Below, in pieces: positions 60,780-64,000 of a DNA stretch of 64,000 nt. The notes under the pieces are model-generated. The model made no database searches. It was not told where the DNA came from and worked only from the letters and a program-made list of their open reading frames with translations. The translations under genes were made by a program, and so were the position numbers. The stretch spans positions 1,003,501-1,067,500 of the forward strand of contig NC_013525.1 of the NCBI RefSeq assembly GCF_000025005.1, read 5' to 3'. Source of the stretch: Thermobaculum terrenum ATCC BAA-798. Lineage in GTDB: Bacteria; Chloroflexota; Chloroflexia; Thermobaculales; Thermobaculaceae. Every line of letters starts with the position of its first letter. The stretch's first letter is position 1.

Positions 60780-62945
60780 ATGGGCTACTGGGAAACTCTT
60801 GACAAAGGAACAAATTATCTATCTTCCTTAGATAAGGATCTCATACGCCGTGCCTATGAGGTTGCCGATAAGGCCCATGAGGGAGAGTATCGTAAATCTG
60901 GGGAGCCTTTTATCTCGCACCCTGTTAACGTAGCCCTGATACTTGCAGACCTCAAGCAGGATGCTCAAGCTATAGCATCCGCATTGCTCCATGATACGGT
61001 CGAAGATACCAATCTCACTCTAGATGACATAGAGACTATTTTTGGACCTGAAGTATCTCGTCTTGTTGATGGGCTAACCAAGCTCAATAAGATACGGCTC
61101 AGTCCTGATGATGAGAAAGACCCCAAGGAGCAGCAAGCTCAGGCCGAGAACTTAAGAAAGATGTTCTTGGCTATGGTCGAAGACCCCAGGGTGGTCCTTA
61201 TAAAGCTTGCTGATCGTCTGCATAACATGCGCACTATCGAGCATCTCCCGCGCGACAAGCAATTATCGAAGGCTAGAGAGACGCTGGAGATATATGCTCC
61301 CTTAGCTGGGAGATTGGGTATATTCAAGTTCAGAAGCGAGCTTGAGGATCTTAGCTTCAAGGTTCTTTACCCGGATAAATATAGAGAGATAGCTGCACAG
61401 GTAGAAAGGTCGGGAGTTACTAGAGGCAAGTATATAGAGCAGGCTATAGATGTTCTCAAGAAGGCCTTGGATGCTGAGGGAATACCTGCAGAGATTACTG
61501 GAAGGCGCAAGCATCTGTATAGCATATATCGCAAGATGGAGCAAAAACAGCGCTCTTTTGATCAGATCTTTGACGTCCTTGGGTTGCGTGTGATCACCGA
61601 TGAGGTGATGCAGTGTTATGCGGCATTGGGGGTGATCCATAGTATTTGGAGACCAATCCCGGGGGAGTTCGATGATTATATAGCTATGCCCAAGGAAAGC
61701 ATGTACCAGTCACTGCATACTGCTGTGGTAGGACTGGATGGTAAACCCCTGGAGATACAGATACGTACCCGAGATATGCACGAGGTTGCAGAGTACGGTA
61801 TAGCTGCACACTGGAGATACAAAGAGGGTAAGAAGGCTAACGAGGCTGCTGAACATAGGATTACATGGCTTAGACAGCTCTTGGAATGGCGAGATGAGGT
61901 CGCCGATGCACAAGAGTTTGTCGAGTCTATGAAGAGCGATCTGCTCCAAGAGCACATTTATGTTTTTACACCTAATGGGGATGTGGTTGAACTTCCCAGG
62001 GGGGCTACGCCGATTGATTTCGCATATAGAATCCATACTGAGATAGGTCATCATTGTGTGGGAGCTACTGTCAATGGCAGGCTTGTCTCTCTAGATTACG
62101 TCCTTCAGAATGGCGATGTGGTAAAGATACGTACTAGCAAGACTAAGCAAGGGCCAAGCAGGGATTGGCTAAATCCTGCTTATGGTTACGTGCGTACGGC
62201 CTCTGCCAGGGAGAAGATCAGGCAGTGGTTCAGGAAGCAGGAGAGAACAGAAAATATCGCTCAGGGCCGAGAGATGGTTGAAAGGGAGCTAAGGAGGCTT
62301 GGCCTTGAGCATCTAAAGCTAGAAGAGGTTGCTGCTCATTTCCCAAACTATCAGAAGTTGGATGACTTCTTAGCAGCTGTAGGTTATGGGGCTATCAACA
62401 CCTCTCAAATAGCTGGCAAGCTGGTGGTCCAAGAACAGAAAACCATTATGTCTGAAACCCTGCCCAAAGCCGTTGCAGCTGCTACAGATGTCAAGGTAAT
62501 GGGTGTTGGAGACCTGCTGACTACCTTGGCGAGGTGTTGTTCTCCAATGTTGGGTGATGAGATACTGGGGTATGTTACCAGGGGGCGTGGTGTTTCCATC
62601 CATAGAGCTGACTGCCCAAATATCCAGAAGGCTGACCCTGAGAGGATCATACAGGTAAGCTGGGATGGTACTCAGAAGCAGCTTTATTCTGTGGTTCTAC
62701 AAGTAGTGGCCATAGATAGGGTTGGTCTGCTCCGAGATGTGAGCACTGTGGTATCAAATGAGAAGATCAACATGAGGGATGTGCAGACCTTTGATCATAA
62801 GGACCATACGGTGACTATACAGTTTGCTGTAGAAGTTGCTGACGGTGCTGAGCTGAGTAGACTGCTTCTCAAGCTGGAGAGGCTGCCAGATGTTATAGAG
62901 GTCAGACGTAGAACTCCTTCTGCTTCTGCTGCAAAGACGGCCTAG
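60780..62945 (+). CDS. rel: bifunctional (p)ppGpp synthetase/hydrolase Rel
   Basis: 721 residues with the full RelA/SpoT layout. The hydrolase HD domain (~25-185) has FISHPVNVALILADL, ASALLHDTVEDTNL and LIKLADRLHNMRT, with the His and Asp metal ligands intact. The synthetase domain (~230-350) has TGRRKHLYSIYRKMEQ and GLRVITDEV. The TGS domain (~390-450) has VFTPNGDVVELPRGATPIDF. A zinc-finger-like CCSPMLGDEILGYVTRGRG is followed by the C-terminal ACT domain. Both activities should work, making this the main stringent-response enzyme. GAGG lies about nine bases before the ATG; see the promoter above. Confidence 0.95.
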   Translation: MGYWETLDKGTNYLSSLDKDLIRRAYEVADKAHEGEYRKSGEPFISHPVNVALILADLKQDAQAIASALLHDTVEDTNLTLDDIETIFGPEVSRLVDGLTKLNKIRLSPDDEKDPKEQQAQAENLRKMFLAMVEDPRVVLIKLADRLHNMRTIEHLPRDKQLSKARETLEIYAPLAGRLGIFKFRSELEDLSFKVLYPDKYREIAAQVERSGVTRGKYIEQAIDVLKKALDAEGIPAEITGRRKHLYSIYRKMEQKQRSFDQIFDVLGLRVITDEVMQCYAALGVIHSIWRPIPGEFDDYIAMPKESMYQSLHTAVVGLDGKPLEIQIRTRDMHEVAEYGIAAHWRYKEGKKANEAAEHRITWLRQLLEWRDEVADAQEFVESMKSDLLQEHIYVFTPNGDVVELPRGATPIDFAYRIHTEIGHHCVGATVNGRLVSLDYVLQNGDVVKIRTSKTKQGPSRDWLNPAYGYVRTASAREKIRQWFRKQERTENIAQGREMVERELRRLGLEHLKLEEVAAHFPNYQKLDDFLAAVGYGAINTSQIAGKLVVQEQKTIMSETLPKAVAAATDVKVMGVGDLLTTLARCCSPMLGDEILGYVTRGRGVSIHRADCPNIQKADPERIIQVSWDGTQKQLYSVVLQVVAIDRVGLLRDVSTVVSNEKINMRDVQTFDHKDHTVTIQFAVEVADGAELSRLLLKLERLPDVIEVRRRTPSASAAKTA

Positions 62946-63057
62946 ACCTGCGATTTTCACATAAGTTGTAAACAGACATCACAACCCTCTATTATTGATC
63001 TGTCTTATTGCGATGACTAATGTCTCATAACATCCGGAAAGGGGGATAGATCCCTGA

Positions 63058-63930
63058 GTGCCAACCTACTACGCGCTCAAGATAGCTCTTTTTATTGCTC
63101 CTAGAGTCCCTCATGATGTTGGTTACTTTATATGTAGTCTTGTTGGACTTATCTTCTGGGTATTCAATCGCCCTGCTAGGAAAGCTATAACCAATAACAT
63201 AACTCATGTGCTGGGTCCTACTGCTTCAAGGTCAATCGTCAATAAGTATGTAAGACAGGTCTTTGTCAACATAGCTAAGGATTATTATGACTTGGTTCTG
63301 CTGTCGACCAAAAGGCGTGGCGCCATGTTAGACAGGCTTAGTGTGGAGGGGGTAGAGAACGCAGAGAGGGCTCTATCACAGGGGAAAGGTTTGATAATAG
63401 CTTTCGTTCATATGGCTGGATTCAATCTTGCCTTTGAGTTGGCAACCGTACTCGGATTTCCTGTCTGGGTGGTCGTTGAACCTCTCAAACCCATCAAGGT
63501 AGGTAGGTTAGTAACGTCTCTGCGGAGCTCACCGGGTGTGAACATAATTGAGGCCGATTCATCTGTAGTTAGGAACATACTGCGTGTGCTTCGAGCAAAC
63601 GGTACGGTGGTGTTAGCCATTGATAGAAGTGTGTCTAACAAGGGCGTGGAGGTGACATTCTGTAATTACAAGACTTTGCTCCCGGCTGGTGCTGCGACAT
63701 TAGCGTTACGAACAGGCGCAGCTTTATGCCCTCTTCTAATAACTAGGCTGCATGGGAACAGAGTGCACCTTAAGCTGTACGAGGAGCTGGAGAAGCCCTC
63801 TACGGGAGATTTTGAGCAAGATGTAAGGATACTTACGCAGAGGCTTGCAGATATATTTAGTCAGCATATCCAGAGACATCCTGGACAGTGGGTAATGGCA
63901 CGCGATGTTTGGTCTGAGACTGCGAATTAA
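63058..63930 (+). CDS. lysophospholipid acyltransferase (LpxL/PatA type) with altered catalytic motif
   Basis: 290 residues. N-terminal hydrophobic anchor, then RKAITNNITHVLG (the RNL region), GKGLIIAFVHMAGFNLAFEL at ~109-128, VVVEPLKPIKVGRLV, and AIDRSVSNKGVEVTF. Family members transfer acyl chains to glycolipid or phosphatidylinositol mannosides using His-x4-Asp/Glu. Here the sixth position of HMAGFN is Asn, so the catalytic acid is missing or moved. GTG start at 63058, with GGGGG about 12 bases upstream. It follows rel by 112 bases in which I see nothing. Confidence 0.82.
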   Translation: MPTYYALKIALFIAPRVPHDVGYFICSLVGLIFWVFNRPARKAITNNITHVLGPTASRSIVNKYVRQVFVNIAKDYYDLVLLSTKRRGAMLDRLSVEGVENAERALSQGKGLIIAFVHMAGFNLAFELATVLGFPVWVVVEPLKPIKVGRLVTSLRSSPGVNIIEADSSVVRNILRVLRANGTVVLAIDRSVSNKGVEVTFCNYKTLLPAGAATLALRTGAALCPLLITRLHGNRVHLKLYEELEKPSTGDFEQDVRILTQRLADIFSQHIQRHPGQWVMARDVWSETAN

Positions 63931-63938
63931 TTTGCGAA

Positions 63939-64000
63939 TTAATTCCTTTTGCCTTTATCTAGATCCCTTAACTTCCTGAATAGCTCCAGTTCCTCATTGC
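63939..64000 (-). CDS. 3' end of a gene that runs out of the window
   Basis: On the minus strand, 20 codons are open from the window edge to a TAA at 63941-63939, reading NEELELFRKLRDLDKGKRN, charged and helical. It converges on the acyltransferase gene, nine bases away. Too short to name; it could be chance, but codon use and position look like a real C-terminus. Confidence 0.4.
   Translation of the reverse strand, partial: NEELELFRKLRDLDKGKRN

Overview
The window reads as core chromosome of a bacterium from the Chloroflexota or a close relative such as the Thermobaculum lineage. Pointers are the tandem YYY-type (DUF2298) membrane proteins known mainly from Chloroflexi and archaea, an F420-type LLM oxidoreductase, an SCO1664-family protein, a FabL-type enoyl reductase and an HNH protein of a type common in these phyla. 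G+C is in the mid-40s by eye. AGA/AGG and ATA codons are heavily used, as in many thermophiles. TTG starts with good Shine-Dalgarno (SD) sites are frequent. The taxonomic call is inference. There are no insertion sequences, prophage genes or CRISPR arrays. Genes are dense, many in overlapping operons, and several convergent gene pairs are separated by long hairpins.

Layout. 1-4.65 kb: two tandem polytopic YYY glycosyltransferase-like proteins, the first cut by the window edge. 4.7-5.2 kb: tRNA-Pro, tRNA-Gly and a structured RNA that is probably 6S RNA. 5.2-11.8 kb: holA, rpsT (opposite strand), lepA, a tetrapyrrole-methylase/MazG fusion and aspS. 11.8-19.1 kb, minus strand: yebC-ruvC-tlyA-nadK, followed by a 49-residue small protein, a 570-residue unknown protein, a HEAT-repeat protein and murE. 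19.3-22.7 kb: guaA-purD, an antisense tRNA-Cys and a small membrane protein. 22.7-27.5 kb, minus: TPR protein, miaB, AlkP-superfamily protein, HicB-like protein, fabL. 27.6-34.9 kb: M20 peptidase, mrp, a csaA/DUF1786/methyltransferase operon, prmA and an orphan MalK-type ATPase. 35-41.5 kb: CDF transporter, a 31-residue membrane protein, rarA, and ileS behind a T-box. 41.5-46.1 kb: HNH protein, serS, two tRNA-Ser, a GT4 glycosyltransferase and the LLM oxidoreductase. 46.2-51.1 kb: phospholipid synthase, PAP2 phosphatase, thioredoxin, CoA-binding protein, lipoprotein, xylose isomerase and a nucleotidyltransferase. 51.2-56.4 kb: operon of fdhD, a PF15698-type phosphatase, a PASTA Ser/Thr kinase, nadE and dnaN. 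56.5-64 kb: SCO1664-family protein, YprB-type nuclease, RibD-C reductase, yvcK, rel, an acyltransferase and the end of one more gene.

The genes serve translation (four aminoacylation or tRNA/rRNA modification themes plus five tRNAs), NAD(P) supply (nadK, nadE), wall and envelope synthesis (murE, GT4, YYY, acyltransferase, PAP2), replication and repair (holA, dnaN, ruvC, rarA) and stress signalling (rel, PASTA kinase, 6S). The points most worth a second look are: an IleRS whose HIGH motif reads GVHH under an Ile T-box; two genes whose 3' ends run antisense through tRNA genes; a sharply bounded GC-rich block inside the LLM gene; two small proteins of 49 and 31 residues; the 49-aa/570-aa/HEAT/murE operon of unknown function; a non-RD PASTA kinase co-transcribed with a phosphatase and an atypical FdhD; and an inverted repeat over the rel promoter. 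I did not find a clear-cut new defence or mobile system.
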